Shown one piece after another: positions 40,538 to 49,846 of a DNA stretch of 58,254 nucleotides. The translations under genes and the position numbers were made by a program. Source of the stretch: an uncultured Prevotella sp. (GTDB taxonomy: Bacteria; Bacteroidota; Bacteroidia; Bacteroidales; Bacteroidaceae); contig UQRP01000013.1 in the NCBI GenBank assembly GCA_900543585.1, forward strand, positions 1 through 58,254, given 5' to 3'. A model generated the notes under the pieces. It did no database searches. It was not told the DNA's origin and saw nothing but the letters and a program-made list of their open reading frames with translations. Positions within the stretch are counted from its first letter, which is position 1, and every line of letters starts with the position of its first letter.

Positions 40538-42487
40538 ATGGTTAAAATCACTTTCCCTGACGGTTCTGTTCGTGAGTATGAGCAGGGCGTTACTGGACTT
40601 CAAATCGCAGAGAGCATCTCACCGGCTCTCGCCCGCGACGTTGTATCTTGCGGGATTAATGGTGAGACAACCGAGCTCAACCGCCCCATCAACTCTGACG
40701 CGACAGTACAGCTTTATAAGTTTGACGATGAGGAAGGCAAGAAGACCTTCTGGCATACGTCTGCCCACCTTTTGGCTGAGGCTCTGCAGGAGCTTTATCC
40801 CGGCATCCAGTTTGGCTTCGGACCGGCCATAGAGAATGGCTTCTTCTATGACGTCATGCCTCCTAAGGGCACCGCCATCTCCGAGAATGACTTCCCGAAG
40901 ATTGAGGCTAAGATGAAGGAGCTGGCTAAGAACAACGAGCCCGTCGTCCGTCGCGAGGTCTCCAAGGCCGATGCCATCAAGGAGTTCGAGGCTATGGGTC
41001 AGAACTATAAGGTGGAGCATATCTCTCAGGATCTTGAGGATGGCACCATCACAACATATACACAGGGCAACTTCACCGACCTCTGCCGTGGTCCGCACTT
41101 GATGTCTACAGGTCTTATCAAGGCTGTGAAGATTACGAGTGTTGCCGGTGCTTTCTGGCGTGGTGACGCTAAGCGCGAGCAGATGACGCGTATCTATGGC
41201 ATCACTTTCCCAAAGAAGAAGATGCTCGACGAGTATCTCGTCATGCTTGAGGAAGCTAAGAAGCGCGACCATCGTAAGATAGGTAAGGAGATGGAGCTCT
41301 TCATGTTCTCTGAGCGTGTCGGCAAGGGTCTGCCTATCTGGCTGCCGAAGGGCACACAGCTCCGTCTGCGCCTGCAGGATGTCCTGCGCCATGTCCTGAA
41401 GCCATACCACTATCAGGAGGTCATTACACCGGGTATCGGCTCAAAGAACCTCTATGTCACTTCCGGACACTATGCTCACTATGGTAAGGATGCTTTCCAG
41501 CCTATCCATACCCCAGAGGAGGACGAGGAGTATATGCTCAAGCCGATGAACTGCCCTCACCACTGTGAGGTCTATGCCCGCAAGCCCCGGTCTTACAAAG
41601 ATCTGCCGCTGCGCATCGCTGAGTTCGGTACCGTCTTCCGCTATGAGAAGAGTGGCGAGCTCCACGGACTGACACGTGTGCGCACGTTCACACAGGACGA
41701 TGCACATATCTTCGTGCGACCCGACCAGGTGAAGGCTGAGTTCGAATCTATCATCGACATCATCCTGAAAGTGTTCCACATCTTCGGTTTCAACGACTAC
41801 GATGCACAGATTTCTCTTCGTGATCCTAAGGATACAGAGAAGTATATTGGTTCTGATGAGATCTGGCAGGAGAGTGAGGACGCTATCCGCCAGGCTTGTA
41901 AGGAGAAGGGCCTGCACGCTCACGAGGAGACGGGTGAGGCCGCTTTCTATGGTCCTAAGCTCGACTTCATGGTGAAGGATGCCATCGGTCGTAAGTGGCA
42001 GCTCGGTACTATTCAGGTGGACTACAACCTGCCTGAGCGTTTCAAGTTGGAGTATACCGCCGAGGATAACTCCAAGAAGACGCCTGTGATGATTCACCGT
42101 GCACCGTTCGGATCTCTGGAGCGCTTCACAGCTGTCCTTATTGAGCATACTGCCGGACACTTCCCCTTGTGGCTTGCTCCTGACCAGGTTGCTATTCTGC
42201 CTATCTCAGAGAAGTATAACGACTATGCCAAGAAGGTGCAGGAATATCTCGACTCGAAGGATGTCCGCGCTTATATCGATGACCGCAACGAGAAGATCGG
42301 TCGCAAGATTCGCGACAACGAGCTCAAGCGTGTGCCCTACATGCTTGTCGTAGGTGAGAAGGAGGCCGCTGACGGTCTTGTCTCCATGCGTAAGCAGGGT
42401 GGTGGCGAGCAGGCTTCCATGAAGATGGAGGACTTTGCACAGCGCATCAATGACGAGGTGAAAGAGCAGTTGAAAGCTATCGACTAA
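40538..42487 (+). CDS. thrS: Threonyl-tRNA synthetase
   Basis: ThrS (649 residues, usual length) charges tRNA-Thr and edits mis-charged serine. The domains in order are TGS (1-60, VKITFPDGSVREYEQG), the editing domain with HTSAHLLAEAL and the later CRGPHL motif, the class II catalytic core (RVRTFTQDDAHIF, the zinc-site Cys in LKPMNCPHHCEVY, and PVMIHRAPFGSLERF), and the C-terminal anticodon-binding domain (PDQVAILPIS). It is a single gene with a strong terminator. Confidence 0.97.
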   Translation: MVKITFPDGSVREYEQGVTGLQIAESISPALARDVVSCGINGETTELNRPINSDATVQLYKFDDEEGKKTFWHTSAHLLAEALQELYPGIQFGFGPAIENGFFYDVMPPKGTAISENDFPKIEAKMKELAKNNEPVVRREVSKADAIKEFEAMGQNYKVEHISQDLEDGTITTYTQGNFTDLCRGPHLMSTGLIKAVKITSVAGAFWRGDAKREQMTRIYGITFPKKKMLDEYLVMLEEAKKRDHRKIGKEMELFMFSERVGKGLPIWLPKGTQLRLRLQDVLRHVLKPYHYQEVITPGIGSKNLYVTSGHYAHYGKDAFQPIHTPEEDEEYMLKPMNCPHHCEVYARKPRSYKDLPLRIAEFGTVFRYEKSGELHGLTRVRTFTQDDAHIFVRPDQVKAEFESIIDIILKVFHIFGFNDYDAQISLRDPKDTEKYIGSDEIWQESEDAIRQACKEKGLHAHEETGEAAFYGPKLDFMVKDAIGRKWQLGTIQVDYNLPERFKLEYTAEDNSKKTPVMIHRAPFGSLERFTAVLIEHTAGHFPLWLAPDQVAILPISEKYNDYAKKVQEYLDSKDVRAYIDDRNEKIGRKIRDNELKRVPYMLVVGEKEAADGLVSMRKQGGGEQASMKMEDFAQRINDEVKEQLKAID

Positions 42488-42516
42488 TCATTCGTATTTC
42501 CAAATTCTAACATAAG

Positions 42517-42552
42517 AAAGGCGGAGAGCACCAGTTGCTCTCCGCCTTTTTT
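42517..42552 (+). terminator. Terminator of thrS
   Basis: The perfect 14-bp stem AAAGGCGGAGAGCA / TGCTCTCCGCCTTT with a five-base loop runs into a T tract. Confidence 0.92.
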
Positions 42553-42629
42553 TATGCTTCTTAATCGTTGCGCGCATACCTTGAGGTAATGCGTGGCAAA
42601 TATCTTTATTATCAGAGATTTGGCATGAA

Positions 42630-44012
42630 CTATTTGTCCGCCGTTACCTTGCCTTTTGCCCACAGTCTGTGGAAGGATTCCTCGGCAAATTCCGGCTTTG
42701 TATGACCGATACCCCATGGATTGAGGTTGGAGTAATGGGTCATGCACTCGGGGACATAGTTGGCCAGTGGTGCAAACCATACAGCTGTATGGTAGAGTGC
42801 TGGATGATCGAAGAGGGTGCTCATGCCTTCCGACATGAACTTTTTCAGCTTGTTGGCCTTGCCGATGGCATCGAGGCTTTGTCGCCAAACATAGATTTGC
42901 GAGCCGGGCTTGACTTCTGCCGGACAGACATTGTCGCAGCTCAGGCAGAGTGAGCAGGCCGAGACATTGTCGCAATACTTTCGGGGGTTGTTCAGCATAC
43001 CTAAGTTGACGCCGATAGGTCCGGGGATGAAGTAGGTATAGCTGGCCCCGGTAGAGCGTCGGTAGACGGGGCATGTGTTCATACAAGCACCACAGCGTAT
43101 GCATTTCAGCGTCTCCCAGTGCTCAGGATCGGCAAGGATATTGCTGCGACCGTTGTCAAGGAGGATGACATGCATCTCAGCGCCTGGACGGGCCTGGCGG
43201 AAGTGTGAGGTGAAGGAAGTCGTAGGCTGACCTGTTCCGCAGCGGCAGAGCAGGCGCTGGAAGACAGCGAGACTGTCGTAGTCGGGGACGAGCTTCTCGA
43301 TACCCATGGTCACGATATGCAGTTTAGGCATGGACGTTGTCATGTCGGCATTACCCTCATTGGTGCACACGACAATGTCGCCGGTCTTGGCAACACCGAA
43401 GTTGCAGCCTGTGAGTCCGGCTCCGGCTTCCTCAAACTCATGGCACAGGCTCTTGCGGGCGCAGTAGGTGAGATAGGTAGGGTCGCTGTTGCCATGCTTT
43501 GGTGAGATGCCTTCCTTCTCAAAGCATTCTGCCACTTCCTCTTTGGTGATGTGGATGGCAGGCATAACGATATGCGCGGGCTTGCGGTGCATGAGTTGCA
43601 GGATGCGCTCGCCCAGGTCGGTCTCCACCACATCGATGCCGCGGCCGATGAGATAGTCGTTGAGGCCGCACTCCTCTGTGAGCATGGATTTTGACTTCAC
43701 CATCTTCTTCACCTTGTGCGTCTCCAAGATGCCATAGACCATCTCGTTGAGCTCGGCGGCATCTTTGGCGAAATGCACGATGACGCCACGACTCTCCAAC
43801 TGGCTGGTAAACATCTCCAGATAGTCGGCAAGATGGGTGATGGTATGTTTTTTGATGTCAGAGGCATGGTCCCTCAGCTGCTCCCATTCCGGCAGCTGGT
43901 GCATCATACGGTCGTGACCCTCGCGCACGCCCCAGAATGTCTTGTCGTGGCGTGTCACCTTTTCACGGTTTTTTAGTATTTCGTGTGCTCTGCGTGAATG
44001 CTCTGTGCTCAT
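42630..44012 (-). CDS. lutB: LutB-like iron-sulfur protein (lactate utilisation)
   Basis: A 460-residue protein of the LutB/YkgF family, part of the LutABC L-lactate dehydrogenase complex. An LUD domain (KMVKSKSMLTEECGLNDYL; GNSDPTYLTYCARK) precedes two 4Fe-4S motifs, CIRCGACMNTCPVY and CSLCLSCDNVCPAE, and a C-terminal tail. It lies 30 bases after lutA in the same operon. No lutC follows. Lactate as substrate is inferred from the family. Confidence 0.9.
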   Translation of the reverse strand: MSTEHSRRAHEILKNREKVTRHDKTFWGVREGHDRMMHQLPEWEQLRDHASDIKKHTITHLADYLEMFTSQLESRGVIVHFAKDAAELNEMVYGILETHKVKKMVKSKSMLTEECGLNDYLIGRGIDVVETDLGERILQLMHRKPAHIVMPAIHITKEEVAECFEKEGISPKHGNSDPTYLTYCARKSLCHEFEEAGAGLTGCNFGVAKTGDIVVCTNEGNADMTTSMPKLHIVTMGIEKLVPDYDSLAVFQRLLCRCGTGQPTTSFTSHFRQARPGAEMHVILLDNGRSNILADPEHWETLKCIRCGACMNTCPVYRRSTGASYTYFIPGPIGVNLGMLNNPRKYCDNVSACSLCLSCDNVCPAEVKPGSQIYVWRQSLDAIGKANKLKKFMSEGMSTLFDHPALYHTAVWFAPLANYVPECMTHYSNLNPWGIGHTKPEFAEESFHRLWAKGKVTADK

Positions 44013-44042
44013 TTTATGATGTGATTAGAATTTAGGGGTGAT

Positions 44043-44783
44043 TTATAATCCGGCAGCGGGAATCTCAGCTACATGGATGAACTTTATGGGCTTATGCTCC
44101 CTCTTGGCAATGCCTTGCATGTGCATGAGGTATGACGAGTCGGGACCGGTGATATATTCTGCTCCTGTAGCCATGTGGCGGGCTATCTTGTCCTCGCCCA
44201 TGCGGATGGAGACGTCGGGCTCCTCAACGGAGAACATGCCGCCAAAGCCGCAGCACTCGTCAGGGCGCTCAGGCTCACGGACCTTGATGCCGTCCTTGAG
44301 CTCCAGCAAGTCGATAATCTTGTTGTATTTCGGAATATTCCGCTCTGAGGGTGATGACAACCCCAACTCGCGCACGCCATGACAGCTGTTGTGCACGCTG
44401 ACGACATGGGGGAAGGAGCCGGGAATGGCATCCACCTGCAGCACATCGTGGAGAAACTCTACGATGTCCATGGTCTTCTGCGAGGCTATGCAGGGATGAT
44501 TGTCGCCCTTGAGCAGACGGGGATAGAAACATTTGACATAAGCAGCACACGACGCTGACGGGGCCACGACATAGTCGAAGTCCTTGAACATATCCTCGTA
44601 TTTGCCAGCCAAGGGCTTAGCCATATCTTCAAAGCCGGCATTGCCCATGGGCTGGCCACAGCACGTCCGCTTCTCGGGGTATTCAACACTGATGCCGAAA
44701 TGTTTGAGCAACTTATATGTAGCTATGCCAACATTCGGATAGAGTGCGTCAACATAGCAGGGAATGAATAATCCTACTCTCAT
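44043..44783 (-). CDS. lutA: LutA-like CCG-domain Fe-S oxidoreductase
   Basis: A 246-residue protein with two CCG domains (RTCCGQPMGNAG and DECCGFGGMFS, plus SCAAYVK and NSCHGVREL upstream Cys) that bind an unusual 4Fe-4S cluster, as in heterodisulfide reductase HdrB. With LutB it should oxidise L-lactate to pyruvate. It is first in the operon. A minus-strand -7 box TAACTTTG (44807-44814) is 24 bases upstream. Confidence 0.9.
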   Translation of the reverse strand: MRVGLFIPCYVDALYPNVGIATYKLLKHFGISVEYPEKRTCCGQPMGNAGFEDMAKPLAGKYEDMFKDFDYVVAPSASCAAYVKCFYPRLLKGDNHPCIASQKTMDIVEFLHDVLQVDAIPGSFPHVVSVHNSCHGVRELGLSSPSERNIPKYNKIIDLLELKDGIKVREPERPDECCGFGGMFSVEEPDVSIRMGEDKIARHMATGAEYITGPDSSYLMHMQGIAKREHKPIKFIHVAEIPAAGL

Positions 44784-44806
44784 AATGCCTTTGTTTTTCT
44801 ATTCTA

Positions 44807-44917
44807 CAAAGTTACTGAAAAAGTTGCAACGCTGTTACGATAATGTCTTTTTTTTCTCATTTTTTTGTTTTTGTGCAATTCCTCTCTTCCTTGTCATCTA
44901 AATATTCACTACCTTTG
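44807..44917. promoter_or_regulatory. Divergent -7 boxes for lutA (minus) and topB (plus)
   Basis: TAACTTTG lies on the minus strand at 44807-44814, and TACCTTTG on the plus strand at 44910-44917. Confidence 0.5.
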
Positions 44918-44975
44918 CATTACACATAGGGATTTTGGACAGCATAAATCTCATATTTCAATATCTTAAACGAAC

Positions 44976-46808
44976 ATGATAGTTTGCATAGCGGAGAAGC
45001 CGAGTGTGGCCCGCGACATAGCGCGCATCTTGGGTGCCACTACGTCACGAGACGGATATATGGAAGGTAACGGCTATCAGGTGACCTGGACCTTTGGTCA
45101 TCTGTGCGAGCTTAAAGAGCCTAACGACTACCAGCAGAACTGGCGTTTCTGGACGTTGGCAGCCCTGCCTATGATACCTGCACGCTTCGGTATCAAGCTC
45201 ATCCCTGATGCGGGCATAGAGAAGCAGTTTAAGATTATCTCTAATCTTTATGCCAACGCCGACGAGATTATCAACTGCGGCGATGCCGGCCAGGAGGGTG
45301 AGCTCATCCAGCGTTGGGTGATGCAGTTGGCTCACGTGAAATGTCCCGTGAAGCGTCTGTGGATCTCCTCTATGACTGATGAGGCTATCCGGGAGGGTTT
45401 TGCCAACCTGAAGGAGGAAAAACAGTATGAGAGCCTCTATTTGGCAGGTCTGAGCCGTGCTATCGGAGACTGGCTCTTGGGCATGAACTGTACGCGCCTC
45501 TATACGCTGATGTATAGACAGGGACGAAACCAGGTGCTGTCCATAGGCCGGGTACAGACACCGACGCTCGCCCTTATCGTGAAGCGGCAGAAGGAGATAG
45601 ACAATTTCAAGCCTGAGCCTTACTGGGTATTGTCGACGATATACCGCGATACGCTGTTCACGGCTACCTCGGGAAAGTTCACGTCTGAGGAGGAAGGTAA
45701 GCAGGCTTTCTCCCTCATTGACGGCAAGCCCTTTGTCATCACCGATGTGCAGAAAAAGAAGGGTAGGGAGCCCGCCAAGCAACTCTATGACCTCACATCC
45801 TTGCAGGTGGACCTGAACCGTAAGTTTGGCTTCTCGGCCGAGATGTCGCTCAATCTTATCCAGGGACTCTATGAGAAGAAGCTGACGACCTATCCGCGTG
45901 TGGACACGCAGTATCTCTCGGATGATATCTATCCCAAATGTCCGGGTATCCTCAATGGTGTGAGCCAGTACTATACAGCTGGTAAGAAACCTTACTTGCA
46001 GCCTATCAAGGACTTGGCGGCTATCAGCAAGAAATTGCCCAAGTCGAAGCGCGTATTCGATACTTCCAAGGTCACCGACCACCATGCCATCATCCCCACA
46101 GGGCAGACGCCGGGTGGCATGACCGATGCCGAACAGAAGGTCTATGATCTGATAGCGCGGCGGTTTATTGCGGCGTTCTATCCCGACTGTGAGTTCTCTA
46201 CCACTACAGTGAAGGGTAAGGTCGACAAGATAGAGTTCAAGGCTTCTGGAAAGGAGATTCTCAAACCGGGCTGGCGCGCTGTCTATGCCAAAGACGAACA
46301 GAATGATGAGGAGACGAAGAAAGGCGACGAGGAGAAGACCTTGCCAACCTTCACCAAGGGAGAGTCGGGACCACACAAGCCTACACTGACCAAGAAGATG
46401 ACGATACCCCCCAAGCACTATACCGAGGCCTCGCTCCTGCGGGCTATGGAGACGGCCGGCAAGCTCGTCGATGATGAGGAGCTGAGCGCTGCCATGAAGG
46501 AAAATGGCATTGGTCGGCCTTCCTCCCGCGCCGGCATCATCGAGACTCTTTTCAAGCGCCACTATATCCGTCGAGAGCGGAAAAATCTTGTGGCTACGGC
46601 TACGGGTATCCAGCTCATTGACACCATCCATGAGAAGCTGCTGACCAGTGTCGAGCTGACCGGCATCTGGGAGAAGAAGTTGCGCGACATAGAGCGGCAT
46701 AACTACGATGCAGCTACATTCATCAATGAACTGAAGGCGCAGGTGTCGAAGATAGTGACCGATGTCCTGCACGACACCTCCGGCAGGAGCGTCGCTTATG
46801 ATTCTTGA
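44976..46808 (+). CDS. topB: DNA topoisomerase III
   Basis: This 610-residue type IA topoisomerase decatenates DNA with a single-strand passage mechanism. The Toprim start IAEKPSVARDIARIL and the acidic GDAGQEGELIQRW are clear. The catalytic Tyr is near residue 306 in TTYPRVDTQYL. It ends after the SSRAGIIETLFKRHYI region with a short tail and has no C-terminal zinc fingers. Conjugative elements of Bacteroidetes also carry TopB, but no transfer genes are near, so this is probably the chromosomal copy. It can act with RecQ, which is also in this window. Confidence 0.95.
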   Translation: MIVCIAEKPSVARDIARILGATTSRDGYMEGNGYQVTWTFGHLCELKEPNDYQQNWRFWTLAALPMIPARFGIKLIPDAGIEKQFKIISNLYANADEIINCGDAGQEGELIQRWVMQLAHVKCPVKRLWISSMTDEAIREGFANLKEEKQYESLYLAGLSRAIGDWLLGMNCTRLYTLMYRQGRNQVLSIGRVQTPTLALIVKRQKEIDNFKPEPYWVLSTIYRDTLFTATSGKFTSEEEGKQAFSLIDGKPFVITDVQKKKGREPAKQLYDLTSLQVDLNRKFGFSAEMSLNLIQGLYEKKLTTYPRVDTQYLSDDIYPKCPGILNGVSQYYTAGKKPYLQPIKDLAAISKKLPKSKRVFDTSKVTDHHAIIPTGQTPGGMTDAEQKVYDLIARRFIAAFYPDCEFSTTTVKGKVDKIEFKASGKEILKPGWRAVYAKDEQNDEETKKGDEEKTLPTFTKGESGPHKPTLTKKMTIPPKHYTEASLLRAMETAGKLVDDEELSAAMKENGIGRPSSRAGIIETLFKRHYIRRERKNLVATATGIQLIDTIHEKLLTSVELTGIWEKKLRDIERHNYDAATFINELKAQVSKIVTDVLHDTSGRSVAYDS

Positions 46809-46812
46809 TAAG

Positions 46813-46844
46813 CAATGAGGGGGATACACCCCCTTATTGTTTTA
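46813..46844 (+). terminator. Terminator of topB
   Basis: CAATGAGGGGG pairs with CCCCCTTATTG across ATACA (one G-T pair) and is followed by TTTT. The tail overlaps the stop of the convergent gene. Confidence 0.85.
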
Positions 46845-47963
46845 TCCCCATACTTCCTTGGCAATCTCTTGCACAAGGTCTATCTTAGCCCATTGCTGCG
46901 CTTCTGTGAGCTTGTTGCCTATCTCGCAGGAAGCGAATCCGCACTGCGGGCTGAGGCAGAGATGGTCGAGAGGAACATACTTCTCAGCCTCGTGGATACG
47001 GCGCTTGATGACTTCCTTATCTTCGAGGACCGGCGATTTGGTGGTGATGAGTCCGAGGACGACCTTCTTATCTGAAGGGATATATTTCAGTGGCTCGAAT
47101 CCGCCGGAGCGCTCGTCGTCGTATTCAAGATAGAAGGCATCGACATTCTCCTGGGCGAAGACATAGGGCGCTACGGGGTCATAGGCACCTTGTGAGGCCC
47201 ATGTGCTGTGGTAGTTGCCACGGCAGATATGGGTGTTGACGACGAGGTCGGCAGGCTTGTCCTGAAGTGCGAGATTGTTGACTTTCAGATAGCGTTCGGC
47301 CTCGCCCTTGAGCGTGAAGCCAGCGCCAGCCATTGCCTTCCAATAGTTGTCGTCGACAATCATTCCCCATGTACAGTCGTCAAACTGGATATTACGGCAG
47401 CCGGCGGCGTAGAGCCCTTGGATGACCTCGCGGTAGGCAGCCGCTAAGTCCTCGATAAGCTCTTCCTCGTCAGGATAGACTTTCACCGTCTCCTTGGCAT
47501 TGTCGCCGCGGAAGAACTCGGCAAGCGTCTGTGCCGGTGCCGGAATGGTCTGGCGGGCGACGACGCCGTCTTCTTCAAACTGCTTTACGAATTTGAAATG
47601 CTCCACAAAGGGGTGGTCTTTGCCTCCTAACTTTCCGGTCAGACGGACGGAGCCTTTCGTGGTCTCCTCATCATGGAAGATATAGCCGTGAGGCAACTCT
47701 ATGTGCTCAACACCAGAGAGTCCCCACATGAAGTCGAGATGCCAGTAGGCGCGGTGAAACTCACCATCGGTGATGTCTTTCAGTCCGTGGGCCTTCTCTT
47801 TGCTGATGAGGTCGGTGATAAGTCGGTTCTCGATGGCGGTCAAAGTGGCGGCGTCAATGTCACCATTGTTGAACTTGGCTCTGGCTTCTTTCAATTCTGC
47901 TGGACGAAGGAAACTGCCGACAAAGTCGGCGCGGAAAGGGGCGTGAAGATTCTTGTTGCTCAT
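46842..47963 (-). CDS. MetE-like 5-methyltetrahydropteroyltriglutamate-homocysteine methyltransferase (YxjG/YxjH class)
   Basis: A 373-residue single-domain member of the cobalamin-independent methionine synthase family, corresponding to the C-terminal half of MetE. The zinc ligands are expected in NTHICRGN and in SPQCGFAS. The opening FRADFVGSFLRPAELKEAR is typical of the YxjG class. The methyl donor of these short enzymes is not settled. It is divergent from an Lrp/AsnC regulator, which probably controls it. Confidence 0.9.
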   Translation of the reverse strand: MSNKNLHAPFRADFVGSFLRPAELKEARAKFNNGDIDAATLTAIENRLITDLISKEKAHGLKDITDGEFHRAYWHLDFMWGLSGVEHIELPHGYIFHDEETTKGSVRLTGKLGGKDHPFVEHFKFVKQFEEDGVVARQTIPAPAQTLAEFFRGDNAKETVKVYPDEEELIEDLAAAYREVIQGLYAAGCRNIQFDDCTWGMIVDDNYWKAMAGAGFTLKGEAERYLKVNNLALQDKPADLVVNTHICRGNYHSTWASQGAYDPVAPYVFAQENVDAFYLEYDDERSGGFEPLKYIPSDKKVVLGLITTKSPVLEDKEVIKRRIHEAEKYVPLDHLCLSPQCGFASCEIGNKLTEAQQWAKIDLVQEIAKEVWG

Positions 47964-48007
47964 AGTTGTGCTCTTTTACAATAAATATTTGTTTCTTGTT
48001 GATGGTG

Positions 48008-48015
48008 CAAAGTTA
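48008..48015 (-). promoter_or_regulatory. -7 box of the MetE-like gene
   Basis: The minus strand reads TAACTTTG, 45 bases before the start codon. Confidence 0.5.
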
Positions 48016-48066
48016 GCAGCATGATTTCTTTCTGCAAAATATTCGTATGGATACAGAAAAATATGC

Positions 48067-48074
48067 TAATTTTG
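48067..48074 (+). promoter_or_regulatory. -7 box of the Lrp/AsnC gene
   Basis: TAATTTTG lies 56 bases before the ATG, with the operator candidate directly downstream. Confidence 0.5.
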
Positions 48075-48077
48075 CAT

Positions 48078-48110
48078 GTAGAATAATCAATTGGTAGAAC
48101 ATCATTCTAC
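48078..48110. promoter_or_regulatory. Candidate Lrp-type operator (GTAGAA repeats)
   Basis: GTAGAAT occurs at 48078-48084. GTAGAA (48094-48099) and TTCTAC (48105-48110) form an inverted repeat with a five-base spacer. It begins four bases after the -7 box, a typical place for autorepression. Confidence 0.55.
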
Positions 48111-48129
48111 AAAACACTCCTTTCGTGTA

Positions 48130-48609
48130 ATGAGCAATACAACAAATCTCGATGACATTGACAAGCAGATTCTGCGTCTGCTTCAGAAAAACTCACGCAT
48201 GACGGTCAAGGAGCTTGCCGCCATGGTGCACCTCTCCACGACGCCAGCCTTTGAGCGGCAGCGGCGCTTGGAGCGGGAAGGGTATATAAAATATTATTCC
48301 GCTGTTGTTGACCATCATAAATTGGGCAACAACATCATCGTGCTTTGCAATATCCGGCTGAAGCAGCACACCCACGACCTCATCCAGCAGTTCATGGACA
48401 CTGTCCAGAACATAGACCAGATTACAGAGTGCTACAACACCACTGGCGACTATGATTTTCAGATAAAGGTTTATGCCCGCGATATGAAAGATTATCAGGA
48501 CTTTATGCTTAACACCCTTGGCAATATCGACTGCATCGGCTCGCTGCACAGCAGTATTGTCATTGGCGAGGTGAAGGACTCTCACTGCATTCCTGTAGCG
48601 AGGGAGTGA
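48130..48609 (+). CDS. Lrp/AsnC-family regulator
   Basis: A 159-residue regulator. The N-terminal winged HTH (LDDIDKQILRLLQKNSRMTVKELAAMVHLS...FERQRRLEREGYI) is followed by the RAM/AsnC ligand-binding domain (NIIVLCNIRLKQHTHDLIQQF...ITECYNTTGDYDFQIKVYARDM). Such proteins sense amino acids. The divergent methyltransferase gene suggests methionine-related control. The start at 48130 is chosen because the HTH region begins there; the frame opens at 48091. Its 3' end overlaps the convergent ABC permease gene by 50 bases. Confidence 0.92.
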   Translation: MSNTTNLDDIDKQILRLLQKNSRMTVKELAAMVHLSTTPAFERQRRLEREGYIKYYSAVVDHHKLGNNIIVLCNIRLKQHTHDLIQQFMDTVQNIDQITECYNTTGDYDFQIKVYARDMKDYQDFMLNTLGNIDCIGSLHSSIVIGEVKDSHCIPVARE

Positions 48610-49843
48610 GCCGGTTGCGCTTCATCTGAGCCAGCCGGGCGCGCGCCCGCTTGTGAGAGAGCAGAATCTGATAGCGGAAGGTGAGGCATGCCGTGAAGAA
48701 ATAGACCAGCACCTGTATCCACAGAGCCTGATATTCAGCGCTGATGTCCTGGAGTGTAGCGCCCATCGAGGAGATGCGCAGGAAGCCCCGGATGCCGAAG
48801 GTAGAGGGGAAGAGATAGGCAACACTCTGCCAGAACCAAGGCATGTCGGACTGTGGCCAGCTGATACCCGTCATAAACAACAAGGGCACGGAGGTGAAGA
48901 CCACTAAGAGCATGACATTCTCGCGGTAGCGCACCAGACAGGAGAGGGTGAGACCGAAGAAGATGACGGCCAACAGATAGGGCACCATGAGGCCGATGAG
49001 CGACTGGGCCGTGACCAGGGAGACGAAATGGAACATCCGTGGCACGCAGAGCGTGATATAGGCCGCCATGACCATATACAGAGAGAAGTAGGCCAGCGAC
49101 TTACCGAAGATGATACGGTAGATGCCATTGTAGTGCTTCTCTATCGGAACAAGATTCTGAAACCGGTTCTTCTCACGGGCAGTACCCGCCGAGAGTCCTA
49201 TGCCCAGGAGCAGCGTCTGCTGGAGGATGAGGATGATGACGCCCGGGAGGATGGCATTGCCATAGCCCACCGTGGTGTTGAAGATGGGCACCTCGTCGAA
49301 ATCGAGCGGCTTGGTGGTAATCTCATCGTCGCGGTTGGTGAAGCCATTGCTCTTGGCAATCTGTATCTCCGAGTTAATTTTTGAGGCTACGGCCTGTGAA
49401 GTCTGGTAGATAGCTTTATAGGTCAGCATGAGACTCATATCGCAATATACGCTCACCGTGGCCTGCTCACCACGGTTCAGCCGCTTCTCATAGTCGAAGG
49501 GAAAGAAGAGGGTGCCCTTGACTTGCTGCTTGCCCGTCAGCTCCTTGGCTTCGTCGAGGGAGTTGCAGTAGTAGGCTACCTTGACATCGGGGCTGCCGTC
49601 AACCATACGGATGAACTGGCGGGAGGCCTGGCTGTGCGACATGTCGACAATGGCTACGGGCACTTCGCGGACTACCTCATTGTTGTAAATCCACGAGTAA
49701 AGCAGCGGATAGAACAGAGGCACGAGAACGCAGAAGATGAGCAAGCCCTCGTCGCGGAACTCGTTCTTAATCTCCTGCACCATGATATAGCATGTGTCAT
49801 AGATGCCTTCGCGTATCTGATAGAATAAACTGTCTCTCTTCAT
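48560..49843 (-). CDS. ABC-2 type permease (efflux), second
   Basis: A 427-residue membrane protein with the ABC2_membrane_3 plan: one N-terminal segment (LLIFCVLVPLFYPLLYSWIY), a large periplasmic domain (about 60-220), then five segments (from VIILILQQTLLLGIGL on). The C-terminus (KRARARLAQMKRNR) is basic. It is the last gene of a coiled-coil/TolC/HlyD/permease/permease operon. It runs 50 bases into the 3' end of the convergent regulator gene. Confidence 0.88.
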   Translation of the reverse strand: MKRDSLFYQIREGIYDTCYIMVQEIKNEFRDEGLLIFCVLVPLFYPLLYSWIYNNEVVREVPVAIVDMSHSQASRQFIRMVDGSPDVKVAYYCNSLDEAKELTGKQQVKGTLFFPFDYEKRLNRGEQATVSVYCDMSLMLTYKAIYQTSQAVASKINSEIQIAKSNGFTNRDDEITTKPLDFDEVPIFNTTVGYGNAILPGVIILILQQTLLLGIGLSAGTAREKNRFQNLVPIEKHYNGIYRIIFGKSLAYFSLYMVMAAYITLCVPRMFHFVSLVTAQSLIGLMVPYLLAVIFFGLTLSCLVRYRENVMLLVVFTSVPLLFMTGISWPQSDMPWFWQSVAYLFPSTFGIRGFLRISSMGATLQDISAEYQALWIQVLVYFFTACLTFRYQILLSHKRARARLAQMKRNRLTPSLQECSESPSPRQ

Positions 49844-49846
49844 GAA

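Noticed and set aside
42484..43104. 206-residue minus-strand frame running past the lutB stop, considered as lutC
   Set aside because: It overlaps lutB in another frame, the protein is rich in Arg, Leu and Pro, and it shows no LUD motifs. It also crosses the thrS terminator.
44976..46808. Integrated conjugative element, because of topB and the parA pair
   Set aside because: No tra, mob, integrase or tetQ-type genes are present. topB and parA are 43 kb apart and surrounded by housekeeping genes.
45045..46829. 594-residue minus-strand open frame
   Set aside because: It lies antisense to topB, which has all catalytic motifs. The translation has no recognisable features.
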